Below, piece after piece: positions 19,519 to 28,438 of a stretch of DNA of 64,000 nt. Origin of the DNA: Archaeoglobaceae archaeon. GTDB taxonomy: Archaea > Halobacteriota > Archaeoglobi > Archaeoglobales > Archaeoglobaceae. Positions within the stretch are counted from its first letter, which is position 1, and the number at the start of each line of letters is the position of its first letter. The position numbers were made by a program, and so were the translations under genes. The notes under the pieces are model-generated. The model was not told the origin of the DNA, ran no database searches, and saw only the letters and a list, made by a program, of their open reading frames with translations. Where the stretch lies: the NCBI GenBank assembly GCA_025058735.1, contig JANXDX010000013.1, positions 1-64,000 on the forward strand, in the 5' to 3' direction.

Positions 19519-20194
19519 AGTTTTCTCTTTCTTTTAACTCTAAAATAAAATTTTCAAAAGTTTTAAGATCTAGTCTAAAAATTTTACCGATCAACGGTTC
19601 TCCTTTTCCTGTTATTATTTTTATTACCTCCAAAGCTTGAATGCATCCAAAAACTCCTGCAACTGCACCAATTATTTCTCCTCCAATTTCAACACCTTTT
19701 GCTATGTAGCATCTGTAGCAAGGTTTTTTTACAAAAACACCTACTTCTCCTTCCCATCCATGAACTGCAGCATGTACAAATGGTTTTCCAAGTTTTACAG
19801 CTACACTATTTATTATATACCTTGTTTCAAAGTTGTCAGGACATCCAACTAGTACATCGTAATTTTTAGCTATTCTTTCAGCGTTCTTTTCAGTTAGATC
19901 GTACGGATAAATATCTACTACGACGTCAGTGTTTAGATTTTCAACAAATTCAGCAGCAGATTCTGCTTTGTTTTCTCCAATTTTTCCAGCGTGTATCGTT
20001 TGTCTCTGCAAGTTTGAATCTTCAACTACGTCTCCATCAACTATCCCAAGTCTACCAATTCCTGCAGCAGCTAAATAAGATACAACTGCGCTTCCAAGCC
20101 CGCCAGCACCAACTACTAAGACTCTAGAATTCAAAAGTTTTTCTTGCCCATCTTTTCCTATCAAAGGTATCTGTCTTTCATATCTAGACGTCAA
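19484..20194 (-). CDS. ThiF/MoeB/HesA-family (E1-like) adenylyltransferase
   Basis: 'RYERQIPLIGKDGQEKLLNSRVLVVGAGGLGSAVVSYLAAAGIGRLGIVDGDVVEDSNLQRQ', CYRC/CETC Zn ligands. Confidence 0.93.
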   Translation of the reverse strand: MTSRYERQIPLIGKDGQEKLLNSRVLVVGAGGLGSAVVSYLAAAGIGRLGIVDGDVVEDSNLQRQTIHAGKIGENKAESAAEFVENLNTDVVVDIYPYDLTEKNAERIAKNYDVLVGCPDNFETRYIINSVAVKLGKPFVHAAVHGWEGEVGVFVKKPCYRCYIAKGVEIGGEIIGAVAGVFGCIQALEVIKIITGKGEPLIGKIFRLDLKTFENFILELKERENCETCGGKNEIR

Positions 20195-22058
20195 GATCTC
20201 TCACCTCTTTTGAATGAGCTATTATGAACTCCCTTCTACTTTCAACGTTTTCACCCATTAGAATGCTGAAGAGTTCATCTGCTTTCTTAGCATCTTCTAC
20301 TGTTACTTTTATAAGAACTCTTTTCCTAGGATCCATCGTAGTCTCCCAAAGTTGTTCCGGATTCATTTCTCCAAGCCCCTTGTACCTCTGAACTTCAGCT
20401 TCCCCTAACTTTTTTAATATTTTCTCCATCTCATCTTCACTGTAAGCATAAAATATTTTGTTCTGCTTTTTAATTCTATAGAGAGGAGGCTGAGCTATGT
20501 AAAGATAACCGGCTTCAACAATCGGTCTCATGTATCTGTAGAAGAACGTTAGCAGAAGAGTTCTTATGTGTGCGCCGTCAACGTCGGCATCTGTCATTAT
20601 TATAATTTTTTTATATCTAACTTTATTTAAATCGAAATCCTTTCCTATCCCAGCTCCGATCGCTGCAACTATACTTTTAATTTCTTCATTCTTTAAAATC
20701 TTCATCATTCCTGCTTTTTCAACGTTTAAAATTTTTCCTTTTATAGGTAAAACTGCCTGAAATCTTCTATCTCTAGCTTGTTTTGCAGATCCTCCAGCAG
20801 ATTCTCCTTCAACTATGAAAATTTCCCTCTCACTTAGATCTTTTGATGAACAATCTGCAAGCTTTCCAGGTAAGGTAGGTTCTCTCTTTTTTATAAGCTC
20901 TTTTGTTCTTTTTGCAGCCTCTCTAGCTTTTTTTATTTTTATAAACCTCTCTATTAGATTTTCAGCTTCTTTCTGATTTTTTTCAAACCATTCAAGTATT
21001 CCAGAGTAAGTTATTGATTCAACAATTGATCTAACTTCGCTGTTTGTTAGTTTTGTTTTTGTTTGACCTTCAAATTGAGGCTCTGGAAGTTTTACACTTA
21101 AAACTGCAGTTAAACCCTCTCTTACATCCATTCCACTTAAAATTTCAAACTTCTTCCAGTTCTTTTTACCGAATTCATTTATAGCTCTCGTAAGTCCAGC
21201 CTTAAATCCTGTTACATGAGTTCCGCCTTCTGTTGTATTGATACTGTTTGCAAACGCTAAAACGTTTTCTAACTCTGCATCGATGAATTGAACAGCTATC
21301 TCTACAATAACACCATTCTTAGAATTTTCAATATAAATTGGATCATGAAGAACCTTTCTCTTCCTATTTAATTCTTTTACAAGACCTAATATACCATCTT
21401 TAAATAAAAAAACTTTTCTTTTTTCATTTCTTTCATCTTCCAATGTAATTTCAAGCCCTCTGTTTATGTAGGCTAGTTCTTTCAATTTGCTGTAAACTAT
21501 ATCGTACTTGAATTCTTTAACTTCGAACATATCATAGTTCGGCTTGAACTTAATTTTCGTTCCAGTCCCTTCTGCTTTTCCAACGATTTTTAGTTCGCTT
21601 TCAGGCTTTCCATTTGAAAACTTTTGATAGTAAACGTTTCCATCTCTTTTTACCCAAACTTCAATCTCTTTAGATAGTGCACAAACTATTGAAAGCCCTA
21701 CTCCGTGCAAACCTCCAGAAACTTTGTAAACTTTTCTGTTGAACTTTCCTCCAGAATGAAGTTTTGTCATAACTATCTCTAAAGCAGGTCTCTTTAAAAT
21801 TGGATGAACATCTACTGGAATCCCCCTTCCATCATCTTCAACACTAACTGATCCATCTTTGTGCAGAACAACTTTGATCTTTTTACAAAAGCCCGCCATG
21901 TGCTCGTCTACACTGTTATTTACTACTTCCCAAAGAAGTTGATGCAGGCCCTTAACACCAACGTTTCCTATGAACATACCAGGACGGCGACGAACAGCTT
22001 CCAAATCATCTAAAACTTCAATGTCTTTTGCTGTATAGCTTTCAATTGATTTTTCCAT
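20184..22058 (-). CDS. gyrB: DNA gyrase subunit B
   Basis: 'RRRPGMFIGNVGVKGLHQLLWEVVNNSVDEHMAGFC', 'DDGRGIPVDVHP', 'VEGESAGGSAKQARDR', 'MTDADVDGAHIRTLLLTFFYRYM'. Confidence 0.97.
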   Translation of the reverse strand: MEKSIESYTAKDIEVLDDLEAVRRRPGMFIGNVGVKGLHQLLWEVVNNSVDEHMAGFCKKIKVVLHKDGSVSVEDDGRGIPVDVHPILKRPALEIVMTKLHSGGKFNRKVYKVSGGLHGVGLSIVCALSKEIEVWVKRDGNVYYQKFSNGKPESELKIVGKAEGTGTKIKFKPNYDMFEVKEFKYDIVYSKLKELAYINRGLEITLEDERNEKRKVFLFKDGILGLVKELNRKRKVLHDPIYIENSKNGVIVEIAVQFIDAELENVLAFANSINTTEGGTHVTGFKAGLTRAINEFGKKNWKKFEILSGMDVREGLTAVLSVKLPEPQFEGQTKTKLTNSEVRSIVESITYSGILEWFEKNQKEAENLIERFIKIKKAREAAKRTKELIKKREPTLPGKLADCSSKDLSEREIFIVEGESAGGSAKQARDRRFQAVLPIKGKILNVEKAGMMKILKNEEIKSIVAAIGAGIGKDFDLNKVRYKKIIIMTDADVDGAHIRTLLLTFFYRYMRPIVEAGYLYIAQPPLYRIKKQNKIFYAYSEDEMEKILKKLGEAEVQRYKGLGEMNPEQLWETTMDPRKRVLIKVTVEDAKKADELFSILMGENVESRREFIIAHSKEVRDLDV

Positions 22059-22287
22059 AAAAATTAGTCTTCTTAAAGTTAATAAAGTTTTTTATTTTAA
22101 TAATCTTTTTTATTTATTTATTAAATTTATTTATTTTCTTTATTTTTTATTTTCCATTTCTACAAGCTTTTAGCTTTTTTTCTTTTAAGTAGCTTTTGTT
22201 TTGAAACTTTTGACAAACAACTTCACATCAAATTTAAAATTCTTCCTAAACCTAAAAGTTTAAATGCATAAACGTTCAAGGAAATTT

Positions 22288-22509
22288 ATGGCTAGAACTA
22301 AAAAAATTAAGCAAGCAGCGAGGTTCGGAGCCAGATGTGGTTTAAGAGTTAGAAGGGCCTGGCTTGAGATAGATGTTCTGCAAAGGCAAAAGTACGTTTG
22401 CAAAAAGTGTGGTAAAAGAACTGTAAAAAGGATAGGAAGTGGAATATGGGAATGCAAACACTGTGGTTATAAGTTTGCAGGAGGTTGTTACGTTCCATCT
22501 ACAACGTGA
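22288..22509 (+). CDS. rpl37ae: 50S ribosomal protein L37Ae
   Basis: MARTKKIKQAARFGARCGLRVRRAWLEI...YVCKKCGKRTVKRIGSGIWECKHCGYKFAGGCYVP; start moved to ATG 22288. Confidence 0.9.
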   Translation: MARTKKIKQAARFGARCGLRVRRAWLEIDVLQRQKYVCKKCGKRTVKRIGSGIWECKHCGYKFAGGCYVPSTT

Positions 22510-22514
22510 TCGAC

Positions 22515-22652
22515 ATGTACGTTTGCTTGATGTGCGGAGCTGAAGTTGATGTAGATCTTGAAAAGAACATAATCCAGTGCATGATGTGCGGTAGTAGGAT
22601 ATTGATGAAACCAAGGCCCCCTGCAAAAAAGAAGAGAGTCAAAGCTATATGA
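22515..22652 (+). CDS. rpoP: DNA-directed RNA polymerase subunit P (Rpo12); absent from supplied ORF track (45 aa)
   Basis: Hand translation MYVCLMCGAEVDVDLEKNIIQCMMCGSRILMKPRPPAKKKRVKAI*; CX2C...CX2C zinc ribbon with CGSRILMKPRPP, adjacent to L37Ae. Confidence 0.92.
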   Translation: MYVCLMCGAEVDVDLEKNIIQCMMCGSRILMKPRPPAKKKRVKAI

Positions 22653-23074
22653 AGTTTAAATGCAGAGGATTGTTTGGCTCTAAAGCTTTTGGAGAGGCTT
22701 TAGTTTCAAAAAAACCGATCTCTTTTTTTGGAGATGTAAACGAAGAAGGTATAATAGTTTCTAAAGATAGCGACATTTTTGGTAGATCTATAGAAAAGAA
22801 GGTTTTGATATTCCCATACAGCAAAGGTTCCACTGTGGGTTCTTACGTTATTTTACAGTTAAAAAAGAAAGGAAAAGCACCGTTGGCAATAGTTAACAGG
22901 GAAAGTGAAATAGTAGTAGCTGCTGGAGCAGTTTTGGCAAACATAGTTCTAGTAGATAGAGTTGAGGAGAATTTCTTCGAAGTTGTGAAGAGTGGAGACG
23001 AAGTTTTAGTAAATGCAGCTGAAAATTACTTGGAAATATGGACGACATCGAGAAGTTCTTCAAAGTGTATCTGA
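22649..23074 (+). CDS. Aconitase X swivel-domain protein (phosphomevalonate dehydratase small subunit-like, DUF126)
   Basis: 'GEALVSKKPISFFGDVNEEGIIVSKDSDIFGRSIEKKVLIFPYSKGSTVGSYVILQL...GKAPLAIVNRESEIVVAAGAVLANI'. Confidence 0.85.
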   Translation: MKFKCRGLFGSKAFGEALVSKKPISFFGDVNEEGIIVSKDSDIFGRSIEKKVLIFPYSKGSTVGSYVILQLKKKGKAPLAIVNRESEIVVAAGAVLANIVLVDRVEENFFEVVKSGDEVLVNAAENYLEIWTTSRSSSKCI

Positions 23075-24036
23075 TAGAGAAAATAAAAAATGGTTACAGA
23101 TACTACGTAGTTCCAACGTCAAGTGAGGAAGAGATAAGAAAATTTTTAGCAGTTTTGAGTAATGAAAAAGATGTAAAGATTAAGTACAAAAAAGGAGAAA
23201 TTGTTTTAGAAGTGAAAAAGAGAAAACAAAACTATTTCTTAAATTTAATATTACTTGCAGCTACCATCGTCAGCACAACTTTTGCCGGAATGCTCTTTTA
23301 TCCAGAGCCGAACTTATTAGGTGGTTTAGTATTCTCAGCATCAATAATGTTTGTCCTTGGAAGTCATGAGATGGGTCACTACTTCGCTGCAAGGAAATGG
23401 AAAATGAAAACTTCTCTTCCATACTTTATCCCTTTTCCAAGCATAGTAGGAACGCTAGGTGCAGTGATAAAGCACAGTGGAGTTGTTCCAAACAGAAAAG
23501 CCCTTTTCGATGTAGCAGTTTCTGGTCCACTTGCGGGAATACTTGCAGCCATAGTTGTAACTTACATAGGAGCAAAGATCCCATTTGAAGTAGATGAAGA
23601 GCCGACGATTTTGATAGGTATTCCGATAATTTTTGAACTCGTACTTCTCCTAGCTGGATTTCAAAGCTTTTTCATACATCCCGTAGCATTTGCTGGATGG
23701 GTTGGATTTTTTGTAACTTTTCTAAACTTGTTACCAGTAGGTCAACTCGATGGAGGACACGTTGCTAGAGCTATGATCGGAAAAAGAGCGGAAGTTGTTT
23801 CAAAAATATTTCCATTTACGATCTTGCTTCTAGCAATCTATTTAGATTTAAAAGGTTTTCAATCTGATATTTGGTTGTTTTGGGCAATTTTCGTCTTCTT
23901 CATGTCACTAACTCCGCATCCAGAAATTTTAGATGATTCTAAACGTTTGGATCTTAAGAGATCTTTACTGGGATCTGTTGTATTCTTCCTAGCTATCCTT
24001 TGCTTCACACCAGTTCCAATCACTTTTTACAAATAA
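23038..24036 (+). CDS. Site-2 protease family (M50) membrane metalloprotease
   Basis: GSHEMGHYFAARKWK (HExxH-type) and 'LLPVGQLDGGHVARAM', multiple TM. Confidence 0.9.
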   Translation: MDDIEKFFKVYLIEKIKNGYRYYVVPTSSEEEIRKFLAVLSNEKDVKIKYKKGEIVLEVKKRKQNYFLNLILLAATIVSTTFAGMLFYPEPNLLGGLVFSASIMFVLGSHEMGHYFAARKWKMKTSLPYFIPFPSIVGTLGAVIKHSGVVPNRKALFDVAVSGPLAGILAAIVVTYIGAKIPFEVDEEPTILIGIPIIFELVLLLAGFQSFFIHPVAFAGWVGFFVTFLNLLPVGQLDGGHVARAMIGKRAEVVSKIFPFTILLLAIYLDLKGFQSDIWLFWAIFVFFMSLTPHPEILDDSKRLDLKRSLLGSVVFFLAILCFTPVPITFYK

Positions 24037-24057
24037 TAAATTTTTATTATTTTATAA

Positions 24058-24606
24058 TTATCCAAAATGTTTTTTAAAAACTCCAAATATATCTTCAGGT
24101 TTTTCCAACACAAAGATCCCCATAGCTTTAATTCTATTTACGTTCTCAACATCTTCCTTTCTAATTCTTATTTTTATTTTTCTTCCATCTGGAAGTTCAG
24201 TTTCAGTAATTCCTTCGGCGTAGTCTGAAGGCATTATGTAAACTGGAACAAAGGCTTTTAAAGCCATTATCGCCGAGTTAGTTAGTAAGGTGTCAGCTAT
24301 TCCAAGGGAGATCTTTGCAACAGTGTTTGAAGTTGCAGGAGCTATGAGAAGGAATTCAAACCTACCAACTTGTAGTTGACCTGCCAAAAATGGTGTATTT
24401 GAATCGATCTCAACTCTAATATTTTTAAATTCTTTTTTAAGTTCTTCCATTAAACCGTAAATTTTTACAACTTTTTCTCCAGCTTTCGATAAGTAAACCG
24501 ATACTTCGACGTTTGGATACAGCTTTTTAACTTCTTTCATAACATTAACTGTTTGTCTTAACCTGTCACCACTTCCAGTTATTCCCCAAGCAACTCTTCT
24601 CATCAC
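24058..24606 (-). CDS. afpA: Archaeoflavoprotein AfpA (flavoprotein family)
   Basis: 'RRVAWGITGSGDRLRQTVNVMKEV', 'LIAPATSNTVAKISLGIADTLLTNSAIMALKAFVPVYIMPSDY'; operon with Isf and FprA. Confidence 0.8.
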   Translation of the reverse strand: MMRRVAWGITGSGDRLRQTVNVMKEVKKLYPNVEVSVYLSKAGEKVVKIYGLMEELKKEFKNIRVEIDSNTPFLAGQLQVGRFEFLLIAPATSNTVAKISLGIADTLLTNSAIMALKAFVPVYIMPSDYAEGITETELPDGRKIKIRIRKEDVENVNRIKAMGIFVLEKPEDIFGVFKKHFG

Positions 24607-25187
24607 TGCACCACCTTCAACATCTCGGCAAACCTTTTTACTGTTTTTCTAAGTGTTCTAAAACCTTCTTCATCCTCTTTAACTCCTTCAAGAGTATCTT
24701 TGCTCCAAAAAGTTGCACCTAAGTTTGCTCCAAAGAACATACCGCTTACAGGTACGATACCGTTTAAAACGTAAAAAGTTATTATCTGCATTATTGCAAG
24801 TTCCTGCCCACCTATCCTATCTCCACCTACAGCTATCGCCATACCTACTTTTCTCTTGAAAAATTCTGGATCTGCTGCAACTAAAGCTCTGCATCTGTCC
24901 ATAACAGCTTTCAACTGAGCAGAAACTCCTCCGTTGTATACGGGAGTTGCCATTATTATACCTTTAGCATTCTTCAACATTTCATAAAGTTCTAACATGT
25001 CGTCGTTTATTCTGCAAGTTTTGTTTCTTAAGCAGTGATCGCAATGTTGACAGAAGTTTATGTTTTTACCTCTAACAGTGAAAAATTTTGTTTCAAATCC
25101 AAGTCCTTGAAGCATATTTAAAGCTTCGTTCAAAACGAACTCTGTAGCTTTTTTCCTAGGACTACCGCAAATACCTACAACTATCAT
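24603..25187 (-). CDS. Iron-sulfur flavoprotein (NADPH-dependent FMN reductase-like)
   Basis: 'VGICGSPRKKATEFVLNEAL', compact Cys motif 'CQHCDHCLRNKTC'. Confidence 0.88.
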   Translation of the reverse strand: MIVVGICGSPRKKATEFVLNEALNMLQGLGFETKFFTVRGKNINFCQHCDHCLRNKTCRINDDMLELYEMLKNAKGIIMATPVYNGGVSAQLKAVMDRCRALVAADPEFFKRKVGMAIAVGGDRIGGQELAIMQIITFYVLNGIVPVSGMFFGANLGATFWSKDTLEGVKEDEEGFRTLRKTVKRFAEMLKVVQ

Positions 25188-26341
25188 TTTACTAGTTCAA
25201 CTCCTAAATTAAAAGCTTTTTCTATTTCATCCTTTTTAGGCTTGTATCTAACCATCAAAGGTTCCAAACACTCAAGCTTCATTTCTTGAAGTAACGAATG
25301 AACTTCCTTTATTCCAACACCGTTCCATCCATAAGATCCAAATGCCAGAGCCTTTTTTTTCTGCGGTCTCAAACTCTTCAAGTATGTTAAAAAGCCCGCT
25401 ATCGTTGGAAAAACGGAGTTGTGTAGAGTTGGTGAACCGACTGCAATTGCCTTTGCATCTAATATTTCAGTAACAATTTCAGTAAAACTAGTTTTTCTAA
25501 CATGGAAAAGGTAAACTTTGGCTCCTACACTTCCAGCTCCATCAGCTATAGCTTTTGCAAGCATTTCTGTAGAATTCCACATAGTATCGTAGACTATTAC
25601 TAATTTGTTTTCACTTTCGAAGTCTGCCCATTTCTTGTAAGCTTCCAAAATTTTACTTGGATTTTTCCACACTATACCATGACTTGGAGCTATCATTTCT
25701 ATCTTCAAGTTTTTCAACTCTTCAAGCTTCTTTTTTATCAAACCTGAAAGTGGCATTAAGATGTTTGCATAGTACATCTTAGCCCAGTAAACTGGATCAT
25801 CTACATCTCCGTCGAACCTACCTTCGCTAGCTATATGCTGTCCAAAAGCATCGTTTGAGAAAAGAATTTTGTCCTCTTCAACATATACAGCCATGCTGTC
25901 TGGCCAGTGGAGCATCGTCATGTCTACGAAAGTTAAAGTTCTTTTTCCAATCTTCAACTGATCTCCTCCCTTTACAACTTTTATCTTCCAACCATCGCAA
26001 TCAGAATACTTGCAAAGTCCATCCTTAGCTCTTTGAGAGCAAACAATTTCTGCATCTTTAGCTAGCTTTAAAATATCTGAAAGGCCACTAGCATGATCTG
26101 GCTCAATGTGGTTAATTACGATGTACTTTATCTTCGAGAGATCTACAAGTTTTTCAACTTTTTCCACGAGATCTTCTACAAACTTGTGTTTTACAGCATC
26201 TATCAAAGTTATCATTTCATCTAAAATTAGATAACTGTTGTAAGTAAGTCCTCTCGGCGTAGTAAAGTTGTGAAAGTCTCTTTCACTCCAATCCAAAGCT
26301 CCTACCCAGTATATATCTTTTTTTATTTCAAAAGGTCTCAT
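25184..26341 (-). CDS. F420H2/A-type flavoprotein (FprA; diiron-flavodoxin)
   Basis: 'VINHIEPDHASGLSDILKLA', 'FVDMTMLHWPDSMAVY', flavodoxin 'VYDTMWNSTEMLAKAIADG'; start placed at MRPFEIKKDIYW. Confidence 0.9.
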   Translation of the reverse strand: MRPFEIKKDIYWVGALDWSERDFHNFTTPRGLTYNSYLILDEMITLIDAVKHKFVEDLVEKVEKLVDLSKIKYIVINHIEPDHASGLSDILKLAKDAEIVCSQRAKDGLCKYSDCDGWKIKVVKGGDQLKIGKRTLTFVDMTMLHWPDSMAVYVEEDKILFSNDAFGQHIASEGRFDGDVDDPVYWAKMYYANILMPLSGLIKKKLEELKNLKIEMIAPSHGIVWKNPSKILEAYKKWADFESENKLVIVYDTMWNSTEMLAKAIADGAGSVGAKVYLFHVRKTSFTEIVTEILDAKAIAVGSPTLHNSVFPTIAGFLTYLKSLRPQKKKALAFGSYGWNGVGIKEVHSLLQEMKLECLEPLMVRYKPKKDEIEKAFNLGVELVK

Positions 26342-26636
26342 ATTTTTTGTTTTCAAAAGGATTTAAAAATTTTTCTAAAAAATGTTCGGTTTTCGAACTA
26401 ATTTTTTTGTCAATCTATTGTCTACCACTACTCTATTATGAATAGCATTTTAAATCTTAAATAGTTAATTTAAATAAAAAATATAATAAGTAATCTTTAA
26501 ACAAAACTTTTGGATCAACAGTTCCGCTCTTTAATTCGAATGTTGTCAATAATTCCCAATGAGTAAAATTAAGATTTTTGAAGAACTCTAAACTTTATAA
26601 AAGCATCAAAAATCTCAATTTATAGGAGGTGGGAAA

Positions 26637-26975
26637 ATCAAAGAAACTATAATCAAACTTTACGAGATCGCAAGATCGAAAAATTGGAAACCGTGGGAGT
26701 TGCAGAGTGAGCTTCGTAGAGAGTTTGAAAAGGTGGTTGCAGTTGGAGACGATCTATCTTTCACTTTGATGCTCGATCAGGAGATCGATCAAAAATTTGA
26801 AGAAATAAAAAAATTTGGAAAAGAATGTAAGATTTATCCCTTTAAAAAAGCTGTAAGATTTGAAAAAGGATTCATAGCAGTTGAAGGAAAATTCATTAGA
26901 ATAAGTAGGGAAATAGATAGAGAGTTGCTTGAAAAAATTCTTAAGATAGTTTTCTCTAAATTAAATTATAAATAA
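26637..26975 (+). CDS. Hypothetical protein; frame extends upstream of the ORF-track TTG (26700) to a GGAGGTG box, but with no canonical start codon
   Basis: Open frame from stop at 26598-26600: ...IGGGK IKETIIKLYEIARSKNWKPWELQSELRREFEKVV...; GGAGGTG at 26625-26631. Confidence 0.5.
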   Translation: MKETIIKLYEIARSKNWKPWELQSELRREFEKVVAVGDDLSFTLMLDQEIDQKFEEIKKFGKECKIYPFKKAVRFEKGFIAVEGKFIRISREIDRELLEKILKIVFSKLNYK

Positions 26976-27189
26976 ATTTATTTTTTATAAATTTTAATTT
27001 GTTTTAGGTTCGTTGAAACTGACCCAGTAGAGTAAAATCTGAACGTTTCGATACTTTGATCTGGTTGAAATTTTTATGAAGTTATAAAATATTTATTTAT
27101 TTTAATTATATAAAATTAGAATTTTATAAAATAAAATTTTAATATTTTCATTAACATTTACAAAAATTTTATTACTTTTCATACAAAAT

Positions 27190-27600
27190 CTTGTTAAATG
27201 CTAGTAAGTAGCATCAAGACTCGACTCTTTCCTCTTTTTGCTAAAATTGTTGATGAGGAAAAGGTTAAGCCAATAACGGAGGAGTTGAAAGGTATTAGGG
27301 AAAAAGTTCACTACACAAGGGTTATGAACAGAAGGCTGCATAACATGCCGTTCAGGAAAATCCAATCCTATCATATAAATCCATGGAACAGGGATTCAAA
27401 TCGGAGTTCATAGACGCTAAAAACACTTCCAAAACGTGTCTGATACGTGGCGAAACTGATAAGCTGAATGTGCATACCTTCAAATGCAAACGGTGTAGTT
27501 TCCAAGCGGATCGGTATTTAGTCGCCGCTTGGAACATAGCGAATAAACTCCCGATGTGCTGTCCTTTACCGTTGGCGTAAAAGCTGTCTATGAAGCCTTA
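27190..27600 (+). pseudogene. Degenerate TnpB (IS200/IS605-type OrfB), C-terminal remnant
   Basis: 'REKVHYTRVMNRRLHNMPFRKIQSY' then shifted frame 'EFIDAKNTSKTCLIRGETDKLNVHTFKCKRCSFQADRYLVAAWNIANKLP'; zinc-finger CPxCG degraded to CLIRG, N-terminus missing. Confidence 0.85.
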
Positions 27601-27608
27601 AAGGTGAA

Positions 27609-27636
27609 CGGATAGTTATAAAGAGTTAACTATCCG
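27609..27636. mobile_element. Perfect 10-bp stem / 8-nt loop hairpin after the TnpB remnant; candidate right-end hairpin
   Basis: CGGATAGTTA-TAAAGAGT-TAACTATCCG. Confidence 0.6.
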
Positions 27637-27765
27637 ACAACGGTTTCAAAATTCTTAATTCTACAACTTTTATAAAATAGATTTTTCTTTGACAGTATAG
27701 GAACTGAGTTAGATCGTTCACATTTATCTCACCAACTTTGCTAGAAGGCATTGTAGTCACTTTCT

Positions 27766-27798
27766 CTAAGCAAGAAACTTGTGATTTCTCTTGCTTAG
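27766..27798. repeat. 10-bp perfect inverted repeat CTAAGCAAGA...TCTTGCTTAG (13-nt loop)
   Basis: Arms at 27766-27775 and 27789-27798. Confidence 0.55.
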
Positions 27799-27980
27799 CT
27801 TAATATTATATGCGACATTGAAACATTTTTTCCTCTATACTGCGTTTTCTCATCTAACCTGCTCAAAATTTTAGAAAGAACTAGTTTTCTTGAATTGTCG
27901 TTGAGAGCAGGTAAAACCTTGCATAAAGCAGTCCGTTGGTTTTATTTGAGAATGTGAAATAATTTTTAAAACGACCGAAA

Positions 27981-28438
27981 ATGATAGAAGGGTTGAAAGT
28001 TCAAGAAAATGCTATAGAGAAGCTTGAAAAGATTTTTCAAAAAGATTGACGGAGTAGTTCTTAAAGATCTATGGCTCGAAAGCAAACTCTATGGATTAGT
28101 AGGAAAACTTGACGCAGTTGTGAAAGTTGGAGATGAAATATATCCTATTGATGTGAAGTTTTCTAAGTTCAGCTCAATTTCCTACGCTTGGAAAATGCAG
28201 CTAACAGTTTACAGTGTTCTTGTTGAAGAGAGTTCTAGAAAGAGGTTAAGAAAGCTTTTGTTTACATTTTACCTAAAGAAGTTCTGAAAGAAGTTAAAAT
28301 ATTTCAAGAAGTTCTCTCAAAAGACACCTAAAAAGTTAGAGAAGTTATTGAAAAAGAAAGCTATCCAAAGTAATTAAATCAAAGAGGTGCAACTAATGTA
28401 AAATGAAATTTTTTTGTTTGATAGTCGCTTTCATTTAA
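27981..28438 (+). pseudogene. Decayed Cas4-like (RecB/Dna2-type) nuclease
   Basis: Stitched frames: MIEGLKVQENAIEKLEKIFQK / IDGVVLKDLWLESKLYGLVGKLDAVVKVGDEIYPIDVKFSKFSSISYAWKMQLTVYSVLVEE / LPKEVLKEVKIFQEVLSKDT*KVREVIEKESYPK / KRCN*CKMKFFC; frameshifts plus internal stops. Confidence 0.7.

Noticed and set aside
20184-22058. gyrB without neighbouring gyrA as an anomaly
   Set aside because: Archaeoglobales can carry gyrB and gyrA apart; nothing in the window suggests more than normal gene separation.
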